DNA of 64,000 nucleotides, from contig NZ_JAAMRE010000032.1 of the NCBI RefSeq assembly GCF_013522705.1, forward strand, positions 1 through 64,000. Reading direction: 5' to 3'. The stretch is from Pseudomonas lurida. GTDB taxonomy: Bacteria; Pseudomonadota; Gammaproteobacteria; Pseudomonadales; Pseudomonadaceae. Below are positions 27,465 through 37,967 of the stretch, piece after piece; the stretch's first letter is position 1; the number at the start of each line of letters is the position of its first letter. The notes beneath the pieces were generated by a model. That model was not told the DNA's origin and did no database searches. It saw only the letters and a list, made by a program, of their open reading frames with translations. The translations under genes and the position numbers were made by a program.

Positions 27465-29387
27465 ATGCCAACTATTACTCTTCCCGACGGCAGTCAGCGT
27501 TCATTCGATCATCCGGTTTCGGTAGCCGAAGTCGCCGCGTCGATTGGCGCAGGCCTGGCCAAGGCCACCGTGGCCGGCAAGGTCGACGGCAAACTGGTCG
27601 ATGCCAGCGACCTGATCACCAGCGATGCCAGCCTGCAAATCATCACGCCCAAGGACCAAGAGGGGCTGGAGATCATTCGCCACTCCTGTGCGCACTTGAT
27701 TGGCCATGCGGTCAAACAACTGTACCCGACTGCAAAAATGGTGATCGGCCCAGTCATTGAAGAAGGCTTTTATTACGATATCGCCTACGAGCGTCCTTTT
27801 ACTCCGGATGACCTCGCGGCCATCGAACAGCGCATGCACGCCCTGATCGAAAAAGACTACGACGTGATCAAGAAGGTCACGCCGCGCGCCGAAGTGATCG
27901 ATGTGTTCACCGCCCGCGGCGAAGATTACAAGCTGCGTCTGGTCGAAGACATGCCGGACGAGCAGGCCATGGGCCTGTACTACCACGAAGAATACGTGGA
28001 CATGTGCCGTGGTCCGCACGTGCCGAACACGCGCTTCCTCAAGTCGTTCAAATTGACCAAGTTGTCCGGCGCCTATTGGCGCGGCGACGCCAAGAATGAG
28101 CAGCTGCAGCGTATCTACGGTACTGCCTGGGCTGACAAGAAGCAGCTGGCCGCTTATATCCAGCGTATCGAAGAAGCCGAAAAACGCGATCACCGCAAGA
28201 TCGGCAAGCGCCTGAACCTGTTTCACCTCCAGGAAGAAGCGCCGGGCATGGTGTTCTGGCACCCGAATGGCTGGACTCTGTACCAGGTGCTTGAGCAATA
28301 CATGCGCAAGGTTCAGCGCGAAAACGGCTACCTGGAGATCAAGACTCCGCAGGTCGTTGATCGCAGCCTGTGGGAGAAATCCGGGCACTGGGCCAACTAC
28401 GCCGACAACATGTTCACCACGCAATCGGAAAACCGCGACTACGCCATCAAGCCGATGAATTGCCCGTGCCACGTGCAGGTGTTCAACCAAGGCCTGAAGA
28501 GCTACCGCGAGTTGCCGATGCGCCTGGCCGAGTTCGGTGCCTGCCACCGCAACGAGCCCTCGGGTGCGCTGCACGGCATTATGCGCGTGCGTGGCTTCAC
28601 TCAGGACGACGCCCACATTTTCTGCACCGAAGAGCAGATGCAGGCTGAGTCGGCTGCGTTTATCAAGCTGACCATGGATGTCTATCGCGATTTCGGCTTT
28701 ACCGAAGTCGAGATGAAGCTGTCCACTCGTCCGGAAAAGCGCGTCGGCTCCGACGAATTGTGGGATCGCGCCGAAGCTGCACTGGCCGCAGCGCTCGACA
28801 GCGCGGGTCTCGCGTACGATCTGCAGCCGGGCGAGGGCGCCTTCTACGGGCCCAAGATTGAATTTTCGCTGAAAGATTGCCTTGGCCGTGTCTGGCAATG
28901 TGGTACCTTGCAGCTCGATTTTAACCTGCCGATCCGTCTGGGAGCCGAATACGTCTCCGAAGACAACAGCCGTAAGCACCCGGTCATGCTGCACCGGGCG
29001 ATCCTCGGTTCGTTCGAGCGGTTCGTCGGAATCCTGATCGAGCACTACGAGGGTGCATTCCCTGCGTGGCTGGCTCCAACCCAGGCAGTGATCATGAATA
29101 TCACTGATAAACAGGCAGATTTTGCCGCTGAAGTTGAAAAAACTCTCAACGAAAGCGGATTTCGTGCCAAGTCCGACTTGAGAAATGAAAAGATCGGCTT
29201 TAAAATCCGCGAGCATACTTTGCTCAAGGTTCCCTATCTTTTGGTTATCGGAGATCGGGAAGTCGAGATGCAGACTGTCGCTGTGCGTACTCGTGAAGGT
29301 GCTGACCTGGGCTCGATGCCCGTCGCCCAGTTCGCTGAGTTCCTCGCGCAAGCGGTTTCCCGGCGTGGTCGCCCAGATTCGGAGTAA
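27465..29387 (+). CDS. thrS: Threonyl-tRNA synthetase
   Basis: The ATG at 27465 follows AGGAGAGGAGG and gives the family's usual 640 residues. Domains in order are TGS (residues 1-61), the editing domain with [12 protein letters not shown], the class II catalytic core ([65 protein letters not shown]), and the anticodon-binding domain. It charges tRNA-Thr and edits Ser-tRNA-Thr. It begins the thrS-infC-rpmI-rplT block; its stop TAA overlaps the infC start region. Confidence 0.98.
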   Translation: MPTITLPDGSQRSFDHPVSVAEVAASIGAGLAKATVAGKVDGKLVDASDLITSDASLQIITPKDQEGLEIIRHSCAHLIGHAVKQLYPTAKMVIGPVIEEGFYYDIAYERPFTPDDLAAIEQRMHALIEKDYDVIKKVTPRAEVIDVFTARGEDYKLRLVEDMPDEQAMGLYYHEEYVDMCRGPHVPNTRFLKSFKLTKLSGAYWRGDAKNEQLQRIYGTAWADKKQLAAYIQRIEEAEKRDHRKIGKRLNLFHLQEEAPGMVFWHPNGWTLYQVLEQYMRKVQRENGYLEIKTPQVVDRSLWEKSGHWANYADNMFTTQSENRDYAIKPMNCPCHVQVFNQGLKSYRELPMRLAEFGACHRNEPSGALHGIMRVRGFTQDDAHIFCTEEQMQAESAAFIKLTMDVYRDFGFTEVEMKLSTRPEKRVGSDELWDRAEAALAAALDSAGLAYDLQPGEGAFYGPKIEFSLKDCLGRVWQCGTLQLDFNLPIRLGAEYVSEDNSRKHPVMLHRAILGSFERFVGILIEHYEGAFPAWLAPTQAVIMNITDKQADFAAEVEKTLNESGFRAKSDLRNEKIGFKIREHTLLKVPYLLVIGDREVEMQTVAVRTREGADLGSMPVAQFAEFLAQAVSRRGRPDSE

Positions 29388-29389
29388 TT

Positions 29390-29938
29390 ATTATTAAGCG
29401 TGAAATGAGACAAGATAAACGAGCTGCACCGAAAGCCCCGATCAACGAGAATATCTCGGCACGCGAGGTTCGGTTAATTGGCGCTGACGGCGAGCAGATT
29501 GGCATCGTCTCGATTGATGAAGCGCTTCGTATCGCTGAAGAGTCCAAGTTGGACCTGGTGGAAATTTCCGCCGACGCAGTCCCGCCTGTTTGCCGGGTGA
29601 TGGACTACGGCAAATCGATCTTCGAAAAGAAGAAGCAGATTGCTGCAGCGAAGAAGAACCAGAAGCAGATTCAAGTAAAAGAAATCAAGTTTCGTCCAGG
29701 GACGGAGGAAGGGGATTACCAGGTAAAACTGCGCAACCTGGTACGTTTCCTGAGTGATGGGGACAGGGCCAAGGTATCCTTGCGATTCCGCGGCCGTGAG
29801 ATGGCCCACCAGGAGCTGGGGATGGAACTCCTCAAGCGGGTTGAAGCTGACCTGCTCGAGTACGGTTCGGTCGAACAGCATCCTAAGATGGAAGGACGCC
29901 AGCTGATCATGGTCATCGCCCCGAAAAAGAAGAAGTAA
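29390..29938 (+). CDS. infC: Translation initiation factor IF-3 with an ATT start
   Basis: The protein (about 182 residues) continues upstream of the first ATG (29405) through conserved residues I-K-R-E, and no ATG, GTG or TTG exists there. Three ATT codons in tandem occur at 29387, 29390 and 29393; GGAG at 29381-29384 fits the second or third. Non-canonical ATT starts are known for infC and allow IF-3 to repress its own translation. The body shows [14 protein letters not shown], the lysine-rich linker [14 protein letters not shown], and [18 protein letters not shown]. It checks start-codon pairing on the 30S subunit. Confidence 0.95.
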   Translation: MIKREMRQDKRAAPKAPINENISAREVRLIGADGEQIGIVSIDEALRIAEESKLDLVEISADAVPPVCRVMDYGKSIFEKKKQIAAAKKNQKQIQVKEIKFRPGTEEGDYQVKLRNLVRFLSDGDRAKVSLRFRGREMAHQELGMELLKRVEADLLEYGSVEQHPKMEGRQLIMVIAPKKKK

Positions 29939-29998
29939 TCAACAGGGCACGGCAGGCCTTCTGATTATGTTTATCAACTGAATGCGGAGTATCCGAAC

Positions 29999-30193
29999 AT
30001 GCCAAAGATGAAGACTAAAAGTGGTGCTGCTAAGCGGTTTCTGAAAACTGCTAACGGTATCAAGCACAAGCACGCTTTCAAGAGCCACATCCTGACCAAA
30101 ATGTCGACCAAGCGTAAGCGTCAACTGCGCGGTAGCAGCTTGCTGCATCCGTCTGACGTGGCAAAAGTCGAGCGCATGCTGCGCCTTCGTTAA
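29999..30193 (+). CDS. rpmI: Ribosomal protein bL35
   Basis: This 64-residue basic protein has the standard bL35 sequence: [17 protein letters not shown] at the start, [16 protein letters not shown] in the middle and ERMLRLR at the end. It lies between infC and rplT, the conserved bacterial order, and is probably co-transcribed with both. It is a component of the 50S subunit. Confidence 0.97.
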   Translation: MPKMKTKSGAAKRFLKTANGIKHKHAFKSHILTKMSTKRKRQLRGSSLLHPSDVAKVERMLRLR

Positions 30194-30223
30194 TTTTTGG
30201 ATCAAGAATAGAGGAAGTAACTC

Positions 30224-30580
30224 ATGGCTCGTGTAAAGCGTGGCGTCATTGCCCGTAAACGTCACAAAAAAATTCTGAAACTTGCTAAAGGCTACTACGG
30301 CGCGCGTTCACGCGTATTCCGTGTTGCCAAGCAAGCGGTAATCAAGGCAGGCCAATACGCCTACCGTGACCGTCGTCAGAAAAAACGTCAGTTCCGCGCT
30401 CTGTGGATCGCTCGTATCAACGCTGGTGCTCGTGTTAACGGTCTGTCCTACAGCCGTTTCATCGCCGGTCTGAAAAAAGCGTCCATCGAGATCGACCGTA
30501 AGGTTCTGGCTGATCTGGCAGTGAACGAAAAAGCGGCGTTTGCTGCGATTGTCGAGAAAGCTAAAGCCACCTTGGCTTAA
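30224..30580 (+). CDS. rplT: Ribosomal protein bL20
   Basis: This 118-residue basic protein has the usual bL20 features: [28 protein letters not shown], then [23 protein letters not shown]. It follows rpmI by 30 bases with GAGGAAGT as ribosome site. It is essential for early 50S assembly. In enterobacteria L20 represses rpmI-rplT translation; whether it does so here cannot be seen. Confidence 0.97.
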
Positions 30581-30594
30581 GTACCCCCGACAGT

Positions 30595-31706
<1,112 letters not shown>

Positions 31707-31732
31707 TCGTAACGAATCTTTAGGAGAGCAGG

Positions 31733-34111
31733 ATGAAATTCAGTGAACAATGGCTGCGTGGCTGGGTAAGCCCGCAGGTAAGTCGCGACGAGCTGGTCGC
31801 TCGTCTGTCGATGGCCGGTCTTGAGGTCGATAGCGTTACGCCGGCCGCCGGTGTTTTCAGTGGCGTGGTAGTGGGTGAGGTGCTGAGCACCGAGCAACAC
31901 CCCGATGCTGATAAGTTACGTGTATGCCAGGTCAGCAACGGCGCCGAAACGTTCCAGGTCGTGTGCGGAGCGCCCAACGTGCGCCCGGGCCTGAAGATTC
32001 CGTTTGCCATGATCGGCGCCCAGCTGCCGGGCGACTTCAAGATCAAGAAGGCCAAACTGCGTGGTGTTGAGTCCAACGGCATGCTGTGCTCCCAGGCTGA
32101 GCTGCAGGTAGGCGAGGGCAATGACGGCCTGATGGAGCTGCCGGCCGATGCGCCGGTGGGCCAGGACATCCGTGTCTATCTGGAGTTGGAAGACGCCAGC
32201 ATCGAGGTCGACCTGACTCCCAACCGTGGTGACTGCCTGTCCCTGGCGGGGCTGGCGCGTGAAGTAGGCGCGTTGTACAACGCTCCAGTCACTCGCCCAG
32301 TGGTCGCCGCAGTGGCTGCGGTGCATGATGAAGTGCGGCCGATCGAAGTGCTGGCTCCAAACGCCTGCCCGCGTTACCTGGGCCGTGTGATCCGTAACGT
32401 CGACCTGTCCAGGCCTACCCCGCTGTGGATGGTTGAGCGCCTGCGTCGCGCGGACGTGCGCAGCATCGATGCTGCCGTCGACATCACCAACTATGTGATG
32501 TTGGAGCTGGGCCAACCGCTGCATGCGTTCGATCTCGCCGAAATCAACGGTGGCATTCGCGTACGCATGGCCGAAGAAGGCGAAAAGCTGGTACTGCTCG
32601 ACGGCCAGGAAGTGGCCTTGCGCGCCGATACCCTGGTGATCGCCGACCATTCCCGCGCCCTGGCGATTGCCGGCGTGATGGGTGGCGAGCACAGCGGTGT
32701 GTCCGCGACCACCCGTGACGTGTTCCTTGAAAGCGCATTCTTCGACCAGATTGCCATCGCCGGCAAGGCCCGTTCCTATGGCCTGCATACCGATGCATCA
32801 CACCGCTACGAACGTGGCGTGGACTGGAAGCTGGCCCGCGAGGCCATGGAGCGCGCCACTGGCCTGTTGCTGGAAATCACCGGTGGCGAAGCTGGTCCGA
32901 TCACCGAAACCGTCAACGAGCAGTACCTGCCGTCCGTTGCGCCGATCACCCTGCGCGCCAAAAGTGTCGAGCAGATGCTTGGCCTGGTGATCGCACCGGC
33001 TGAAATCGAACAGCTGTTGTCTGCTCTCGGCCTGGGTATTTCTTCGAGTGGGGAAGGACAGTGGCACGTTGAAGTGCCAAGCCATCGCTTCGATATCAGC
33101 CTGGAAGTCGACTTGATTGAAGAGCTGGCGCGCTTGTACGGCTACAACCGCCTGCCGGTTCGTTATCCGCAAGCGCGCCTGGCACCGCAACCCAAGGCCG
33201 AAGCGCGTGCGCATCTGCCTGACCTGCGTCGCTTGTTGGTGGCTCGTGGTTATCAGGAGGCAGTGACCTACAGCTTCATCGATCCCAAGCAGTTCGAACT
33301 GTTCAACCCTGGCGTCGAGCCGCTGCTGCTGGCCAACCCTATTTCCAACGACATGGCGGCCATGCGCTCTTCGCTGTGGCCAGGCCTGGTGAAAGCGCTT
33401 TCCCATAACCTGAACCGTCAGCAAGACCGCGTGCGCATGTTCGAAAGCGGCCTGCGCTTCGTCGGCCAACTGGACGGCCTCAAGCAAGAGCCGATGTTGG
33501 CGGGTGTTGTATGCGGTAGTCGCTTGCCCGAAGGCTGGGCGCAAGGCCGCGACGCGGTAGATTTCTTCGACGTCAAGGCTGATGTGGAAGCGGTGTTGGG
33601 CTTCGCCGGTGCACTGGACGCTTTCACGTTTGTGCCGGGCAGCCACCCAGCGTTGCACCCTGGCCAGACCGCTCGCATCGAACGCGAAGGGCGCCTGGTG
33701 GGCTTCATCGGTGCTCTGCATCCTGAATTGTCGAAAACCCTCGGTCTCGACCGTCCGGTCTTTGTTTTCGAATTGGTATTGGCTGAAGTGGCTGCAGGCA
33801 AGATGCCCAAATTCAGCGAGTTGTCGCGCTTCCCTGAAGTGCGCCGTGACCTGGCGTTGATCGCCGATCGTGAAGTGCCCGCCACTGCCGTTATGGAGGT
33901 AATCCGTGAAAATGCAGGGGAATGGCTGACGGACCTCAGGCTATTTGACGTCTATCAGGGTAAAGGTATTGATCCGCATAGAAAAAGCCTTGCGGTCGGC
34001 TTGACCTGGCAGCATCCATCGCGCACTCTTAATGACGATGAGGTGAATGCCACGACACAAAATATCCTCACCTCGCTTGAACAAAGGTTAAACGCCACGT
34101 TAAGGAAGTGA
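31733..34111 (+). CDS. pheT: Phenylalanyl-tRNA synthetase beta subunit
   Basis: This 792-residue protein starts MKFSEQWLRGWVSP after TAGGAG. It has an EMAP/OB-like tRNA-binding domain (residues about 40-150), B3/B4 editing domain, B5 domain, a degenerate class II core, and the C-terminal ferredoxin-fold anticodon-binding domain (FSELSRFPEVRRDLALI...GLTWQHPSRTLND). It performs tRNA recognition and editing of Tyr-tRNA-Phe. It ends three bases before ihfA. Confidence 0.97.
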   Translation: MKFSEQWLRGWVSPQVSRDELVARLSMAGLEVDSVTPAAGVFSGVVVGEVLSTEQHPDADKLRVCQVSNGAETFQVVCGAPNVRPGLKIPFAMIGAQLPGDFKIKKAKLRGVESNGMLCSQAELQVGEGNDGLMELPADAPVGQDIRVYLELEDASIEVDLTPNRGDCLSLAGLAREVGALYNAPVTRPVVAAVAAVHDEVRPIEVLAPNACPRYLGRVIRNVDLSRPTPLWMVERLRRADVRSIDAAVDITNYVMLELGQPLHAFDLAEINGGIRVRMAEEGEKLVLLDGQEVALRADTLVIADHSRALAIAGVMGGEHSGVSATTRDVFLESAFFDQIAIAGKARSYGLHTDASHRYERGVDWKLAREAMERATGLLLEITGGEAGPITETVNEQYLPSVAPITLRAKSVEQMLGLVIAPAEIEQLLSALGLGISSSGEGQWHVEVPSHRFDISLEVDLIEELARLYGYNRLPVRYPQARLAPQPKAEARAHLPDLRRLLVARGYQEAVTYSFIDPKQFELFNPGVEPLLLANPISNDMAAMRSSLWPGLVKALSHNLNRQQDRVRMFESGLRFVGQLDGLKQEPMLAGVVCGSRLPEGWAQGRDAVDFFDVKADVEAVLGFAGALDAFTFVPGSHPALHPGQTARIEREGRLVGFIGALHPELSKTLGLDRPVFVFELVLAEVAAGKMPKFSELSRFPEVRRDLALIADREVPATAVMEVIRENAGEWLTDLRLFDVYQGKGIDPHRKSLAVGLTWQHPSRTLNDDEVNATTQNILTSLEQRLNATLRK

Positions 34112-34114
34112 CGT

Positions 34115-34417
34115 ATGGGGGCTTTGACGAAAGCTGAGATGGCGGAACGTCTGTACGAAGAGCTGGGTCTTAACAAGCGCGAGGCCAAGGAATTGGTCGA
34201 GCTGTTTTTTGAAGAGATCCGTCACGCTCTGGAAGACAACGAACAGGTCAAATTGTCCGGTTTCGGCAATTTTGACCTGCGGGACAAACGCCAGCGGCCT
34301 GGCCGCAATCCAAAAACGGGAGAAGAAATCCCGATCACGGCTCGCCGTGTGGTCACCTTTCGTCCAGGGCAGAAGTTGAAGGCCCGAGTTGAGGCTTATG
34401 CTGGAACCAAGTCATAA
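34115..34417 (+). CDS. ihfA: Integration host factor alpha subunit
   Basis: This 100-residue DNABII protein has the family signature [34 protein letters not shown], including the Pro that intercalates and kinks DNA. It pairs with IhfB to bend DNA for recombination, sigma-54 activation and phage integration. It follows pheT and overlaps the next gene by 20 bases. Length and context are exactly those of pseudomonad ihfA. Confidence 0.97.
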   Translation: MGALTKAEMAERLYEELGLNKREAKELVELFFEEIRHALEDNEQVKLSGFGNFDLRDKRQRPGRNPKTGEEIPITARRVVTFRPGQKLKARVEAYAGTKS

Positions 34418-34754
34418 CGACGAGCTACCCGTCATCCCAGGCAAGCGCTACTTCACCATCGGTGAAGTCAGCGAGTTATGTGCGGTCAAACCGCACGTGC
34501 TGCGCTATTGGGAGCAGGAGTTTCCTCAACTCAACCCCGTCAAACGCACCGGGAACCGTCGGTATTATCAGCGCCAGGATGTGCTGATGATCCGACAGAT
34601 CCGTGCATTGCTGTACGACCAGGGATTCACTATCAGCGGTGCGCGCCAGCGCATGTCGGGTGATGAAGCCAAAGACGACACCACTCAGTACAAGCAATTG
34701 ATCCGCCAGATGATCTCCGAGCTCGAAGATGTGCTGGTAGTTTTGAAGAAATAA
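34398..34754 (+). CDS. MerR-family regulator next to ihfA
   Basis: This 118-residue protein begins at MLEPSHND inside the end of ihfA. The N-terminal MerR helix-turn-helix is clear: [31 protein letters not shown] with [35 protein letters not shown] short coiled-coil tail follows with no Cys effector site, so it is not a metal sensor. The same gene follows ihfA in most pseudomonads; its targets are not established. Confidence 0.93.
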   Translation: MLEPSHNDELPVIPGKRYFTIGEVSELCAVKPHVLRYWEQEFPQLNPVKRTGNRRYYQRQDVLMIRQIRALLYDQGFTISGARQRMSGDEAKDDTTQYKQLIRQMISELEDVLVVLKK

Positions 34755-34844
34755 ATCCGGCTTTTAAAATACTTCCACATTTCAAAAGCTTGCGGTATAT
34801 TCCTGATCGCTTCCTTGCGAAGCAAACCCAGTAACACGCCTAGT

Positions 34845-34921
34845 CGGGGCGTAGCGCAGTCCGGTAGCGCACTAGCATGGGGTGCTAGGGGTCGAGTGTT
34901 CGAATCACTCCGTCCCGACCA
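34845..34921 (+). tRNA. tRNA-Pro(GGG)
   Basis: The 77-base gene folds as a full cloverleaf: acceptor CGGGGCG with CGTCCCG, D arm with GCGCAGTCCGGTAGCGC, anticodon stem CTAGC/GCTAG with loop ATGGGGT (anticodon GGG), T arm GAGTG-TTCGAAT-CACTC, and encoded CCA. It follows ihfA and the MerR gene as in other pseudomonads. It is intact and is the likely insertion site of the adjacent element. Confidence 0.97.
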
Positions 34922-34937
34922 TATTATTCAATGACTT

Positions 34938-34965
34938 AGCCCAACTTTAGCGAGTTGGGCTTTTT
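34938..34965 (+). terminator. Terminator after tRNA-Pro
   Basis: AGCCCAACT and AGTTGGGCT form a 9-bp stem with a six-base loop, followed by TTTTT. It ends the tRNA transcript and may also serve the convergent integrase gene. Confidence 0.88.
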
Positions 34966-34989
34966 CATGCGTAGGGACTTTGCGGGGGA

Positions 34990-36186
34990 TCATCCCGATT
35001 TCCTCCTTAAGATGGTCAGCGCTGGCCCGCGAGAGTCGGTTGCCGACACTTTGTTAGCAGCCTCAATCAGATGCTGCAGCTCCGGGGTAGAATAGTGGCT
35101 TGTGATGCTGCCGTTCTTATGTCCCAACAATGCCTTCCGATCTTCCTCTGTCACGCCAGCTGCACGTAGCCTTCTGCCAAAGGTGTGCTTCAAGTCGTGA
35201 ACGCGGAAAGCCCTGAACCCTGGATGCGCCGGCGACTGGTTGGTTTGTTCCCATTTGTCCGCCGAACGCTTCCTGGCCTTTCTCCACGCCGAGTCATTCA
35301 TTCTGTCCATGGTAGTGGCCCCATATTGATCTGGCTGTCCGTAGGGGAACACCAAGTCTTTGTGCAGGCCGCGCTGCTTGTCGATGATGTTCATCGCCAC
35401 CCTGTTCAGAGTCACCAGGCGTTCATCGCCGTTCTTCACCCCAGCTTTATCACTTCGTCCGCCGAATCCGGCAGGTATCAGAAACACGCTGGTGTTCAGA
35501 TCAGGCACCCGTATCTCCCATTCCCATCGCAACTTGCACACTTCCTGCTCCCGGCACCCCGTGTTCACCTTGTAGAGGGCCATCCTCAACAGATGATCTG
35601 GCAGTTCTGGAAACAGAATCGCCTGCTCTTCCCACGACATCGGGTAGGGCTTCCTGGCCGACCTCTTTTCCTCAAGCATCGATATCATCGGCACGCTTTC
35701 CAGCCACGGCCGTTTTTCAGCATCGCGCCACTTGCGGTGGCACAGGTTCAAGATCCTAACAACACGTTGCAGCGCTATAGTGACCGTCCTGTTCGATACG
35801 CCTGGATTGACCTTCCCTTTGTCCGTCTTGCCTGGCCGCTGCCTGTCACGGATGAATGGGGCCAAGGTCCCGTCATCGATGTGTGTGATCGGCAGATCAC
35901 CGATATACGGGTCAAGCTGTTCGATGTGGGATGCGGAAAGGCCGATCGATGCGTGGTCTTTGAACTCAACCAGGAATCGGGTAGCAGCCTCACGCCAAGT
36001 TCGCACCTGGCGCACGCCGTATATCTTTTCCTGTCGTAGCTTTTCCAGCCGATGAATCAGGTACTGCTCGGCTTCTTCCCTTTCGCTTGCTCCAGTGCTT
36101 TCCTGAAGTCGGCTACCTCGGACGACTTTGTCGATGTGCCAAATCCCGCTCCTCTGGTAGAGGCCCGACATTGTTTTTCGCGCCAT
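34990..36186 (-). CDS. Tyrosine-type phage integrase
   Basis: This 398-residue recombinase has an N-terminal SAM-like core-binding region and a C-terminal catalytic domain. The catalytic residues can be placed: Arg in NTGCREQEVCKLRW, the His-x-x-Arg-like box in HDLKHTFGRRLRAAG, the second His in LLGHKNGSIT and the nucleophilic Tyr in SHYSTPEL. It reads toward tRNA-Pro, 69 bases away, the usual orientation for a tRNA-integrated element. Its first 130 bases overlap the upstream gene; a start at MSGLYQRSG, 15 bases later, is possible. It appears intact. Confidence 0.92.
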   Translation of the reverse strand: MARKTMSGLYQRSGIWHIDKVVRGSRLQESTGASEREEAEQYLIHRLEKLRQEKIYGVRQVRTWREAATRFLVEFKDHASIGLSASHIEQLDPYIGDLPITHIDDGTLAPFIRDRQRPGKTDKGKVNPGVSNRTVTIALQRVVRILNLCHRKWRDAEKRPWLESVPMISMLEEKRSARKPYPMSWEEQAILFPELPDHLLRMALYKVNTGCREQEVCKLRWEWEIRVPDLNTSVFLIPAGFGGRSDKAGVKNGDERLVTLNRVAMNIIDKQRGLHKDLVFPYGQPDQYGATTMDRMNDSAWRKARKRSADKWEQTNQSPAHPGFRAFRVHDLKHTFGRRLRAAGVTEEDRKALLGHKNGSITSHYSTPELQHLIEAANKVSATDSRGPALTILRRKSG

Positions 36187-36458
36187 TGTTTTGCTCCTTG
36201 GCGCCCACTGCGGGGCAGATTGTTGTCCTCATTGGCCTGCTTTTCAATTGCCATGGACTCAGCCCAGGAATCTGCCCACTGATCCAACTCGAGCCGGTCG
36301 AAGCCAACGCCCTGTTTCCCAATGGGGAATTCGCGGACGTTAGGTCGAACGGTCTTGTTAAATTCTTCCCGGCACATGCCCAGGTACGCGGGGGCAGTTG
36401 ACGCTCTCAGGAAGCGCGGCGCGGTCTCTTTGGTGGGTAATGCAGTTGACTTGGCCAT
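36057..36458 (-). CDS. Excisionase/AlpA-like DNA-binding protein
   Basis: The start is set at MAKSTALPTK; the longer frame is not supported. In the 133-residue product residues 20-65 (FLRASTAPAYLGMCREEFNKTVRPNVREFPIGKQGVGFDRLELDQWADSW) resemble the winged-helix fold of AlpA/Xis-type proteins, which bend DNA at att sites and favour excision. The C-terminal 45 codons overlap the integrase gene in another frame, suggesting coupled expression. The rest is polar and unrecognised. Confidence 0.65.
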   Translation of the reverse strand: MAKSTALPTKETAPRFLRASTAPAYLGMCREEFNKTVRPNVREFPIGKQGVGFDRLELDQWADSWAESMAIEKQANEDNNLPRSGRQGAKQWREKQCRASTRGAGFGTSTKSSEVADFRKALEQAKGKKPSST

Positions 36459-36465
36459 GGAGTCA

Positions 36466-36813
36466 TCACTGTTCGATAGAGGACGTTGTTTGCACTGACT
36501 TCCTGACGGGAAAAGCCTCGCCCTCCCATATGCCGGGTTTGCCACGTATCGCGCCATGGAGGCCGTATCGGTGGGGCTTCTTGCTGGCGAATAGCTTTTC
36601 ACACGCCTTTAGCAGGGCCTTTTCGTCGTCCACTGCCAACAACTCCTGGCCAGCCATCGAGCCCACCTGAATCCAGCCGGATTTGTCGCGTCCGTAGTTT
36701 TCTGTCTTGAACAAGCGATACCTGTTCCGGTGTCCGGTACCAGGTGAAGAGGTCTCGGTGTTCATGTAGAGCGCCACGACATCGAGGCGCACCCGCAGTA
36801 CTGTCTTAACCAT
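36466..36813 (-). CDS. Hypothetical phage protein of the integrase operon
   Basis: This 115-residue protein starts at ATG 36813, overlapping the stop of the 55-residue gene upstream (ATGGTTAA). It contains TVLRVRLDVVALYMNTETSS, RYRLFKTENYGRDKSGWIQVGSMAGQELL and a basic C-terminal half. No known motif is recognised. It ends seven bases before the excisionase-like gene, so it belongs to the same transcript. Confidence 0.6.
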   Translation of the reverse strand: MVKTVLRVRLDVVALYMNTETSSPGTGHRNRYRLFKTENYGRDKSGWIQVGSMAGQELLAVDDEKALLKACEKLFASKKPHRYGLHGAIRGKPGIWEGEAFPVRKSVQTTSSIEQ

Positions 36814-36973
36814 CGAGTTCACCACCGTGAAAGTGGTCTGCCAGCACCCGGCGCGCGTCGATCCCGCACGATGCTGAAATGGCGTAGATCTGGCCGAAGG
36901 TGGTTTCCCGACGCAGCAGGGCGTTGAACAGCTCGATCAGGCGATCGCCCAATTGTCCGTTGCGGCGGTTCAT
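36806..36973 (-). CDS. 55-residue phage protein
   Basis: This short frame (MNRRNGQLGDRLIELFNALL... ending FHGGELDG) starts in an ATGA overlap with the stop of the Arc-like gene and ends in an eight-base overlap with the next gene. Overlaps on both sides, a well-formed amphipathic helix (LGDRLIELFNALLRRE) and the absence of any competing frame support it as real. The first half could be helical and DNA-associated, but no family is recognised. Confidence 0.6.
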   Translation of the reverse strand: MNRRNGQLGDRLIELFNALLRRETTFGQIYAISASCGIDARRVLADHFHGGELDG

Positions 36974-37203
36974 AGATCCGAACTCACAGCAGGTGGGAGT
37001 GGAGCGACGGCACTTGCCAGCGCCTTCAGCAGCAAGGCTTGGCGATTCTGTCCGTCCAGATACTGGAGCACGGCTTGGACGAATACGCTGTTCATGCTGC
37101 GGTCCGCGGCGTTCGCAGCCGCTTCAATGTCAGCCCGTAGGCCGTCAGGCAGTCGCACCACAAACTTGTCAGCGGTGCGGGAATCGTATTGGTTGATGCT
37201 CAT
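36970..37203 (-). CDS. Arc-family ribbon-helix-helix repressor
   Basis: The start MSINQYDSRT follows AGGAG by six bases; an eight-codon extension is rejected. The 77-residue protein has the Arc-type strand DKFVVRLPDGLRADIEAAANAADRSMNSVFVQAVLQYL, in which the beta strand residues (KFVVRLP) contact DNA. Such proteins control early phage genes. It heads the minus-strand chain Arc - 55 residues - hypothetical - excisionase - integrase. Confidence 0.85.
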   Translation of the reverse strand: MSINQYDSRTADKFVVRLPDGLRADIEAAANAADRSMNSVFVQAVLQYLDGQNRQALLLKALASAVAPLPPAVSSDL

Positions 37204-37251
37204 GATGATCTCCTGGCGAACTCTCAAAATATTGGGAGCTGAATGAATGGG

Positions 37252-37473
37252 TTAATCGCCTGATTTCGGCGTGGTGATGAGGAGGAATAAGCAAGCACTC
37301 GCAATGAGCCAGACTGCGGTACCGAAGAAAGCCGTTGTCACGTCGAAATCCGAGGAGCTGCTGATCAGGTCGCGGGCGGCAAAAAGCAGCCAGGCGCCAG
37401 AGGCGATGATGTAGAACAGTATGGAAATCATCACTTTGAATAGCTGAAACGGTGTGATGGGCTTAAGTGACAT
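37252..37473 (-). CDS. Small two-pass membrane protein
   Basis: This 73-residue protein is preceded by GGAG at eight bases. Two hydrophobic segments (FKVMISILFYIIASGAWLLF and TAFFGTAVWLIASACLFLLI) are separated by a polar loop. Small membrane proteins near phage immunity regions often act in superinfection exclusion, but nothing in this sequence proves that. The same strand and spacing allow co-transcription with the Arc operon. Confidence 0.6.
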   Translation of the reverse strand: MSLKPITPFQLFKVMISILFYIIASGAWLLFAARDLISSSSDFDVTTAFFGTAVWLIASACLFLLITTPKSGD

Positions 37474-37572
37474 TCACTTTCTCCAGGGCGAGCAAGGGCC
37501 CGCCGCGTTGTTGGCTTTCTTAAAAAATTGAGGTGCTCTTGTTTCGCCATGAGGTGGCAAAGGAGTGGCTAT

Positions 37573-37632
37573 AAATTAGCAATGGCTAAATAAATTAGCA
37601 AATTATTTTTTCTGATTTCGGTTTGCTAATTT
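37573..37632. promoter_or_regulatory. Cluster of AAATTAGCAAA-type operator repeats
   Basis: AAATTAGCAA at 37573, AAATTAGCAAATT at 37592 and the inverted TTTGCTAATTT at 37622 lie in the 323-base gap between the divergent genes at 37473 and 37797. The same motif occurs at 41688 and 41725 beside the phage repressor gene. The gap also has an imperfect palindrome GTGCTAAATTTTGCAC at 37683. I read it as a divergent operator region of the phage. Confidence 0.65.
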
Positions 37633-37796
37633 ACATGCCGAAATAAAACCCGCCTTGGGTGGCTCGTAGTGGCGAAGTAATGGTGCTAAATTTTGCACAC
37701 CAGTCGCGCTTGGGTAATCAGCCGCGCCGGAGGAGCGTAGGACATACGACCTCTCAGATTGACAAGACACAAAATAACAATCACAGGAAGTGAACT

Positions 37797-37928
37797 ATGA
37801 AAATTATCACCCTCGTACTCGCGACAGTTCTTGCTGTCACCTCTGTATCTGCAATCGCTCACGGCGGTCGTACCGACAAGCAGGGGTGTCACAACGATAA
37901 GAAGGCGGGTACACGGCATTGTCACTGA
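37797..37928 (+). CDS. YHYH-domain small secreted protein
   Basis: This 43-residue protein follows AGGAAG. It has a signal peptide (IITLVLATVLAVTSVSAIA). The mature part GGRTDKQGCHNDKKAGTRHCH is the short Cys/His pattern of YHYH-domain proteins, found alone or fused to nucleases and possibly metal-binding. It is the first gene rightward of the operator cluster. Function is unknown. Confidence 0.75.
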   Translation: MKIITLVLATVLAVTSVSAIAHGGRTDKQGCHNDKKAGTRHCH

Positions 37929-37967
37929 TCTAAGCCCGGATTCAGTGTTGCCTTGTAGAAAGCTGGC

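Noticed and set aside
27501-29351. Minus-strand open frame of 616 codons opposite thrS
   Set aside because: ThrS is complete and highly conserved on the other strand; the antisense frame is a composition artefact.
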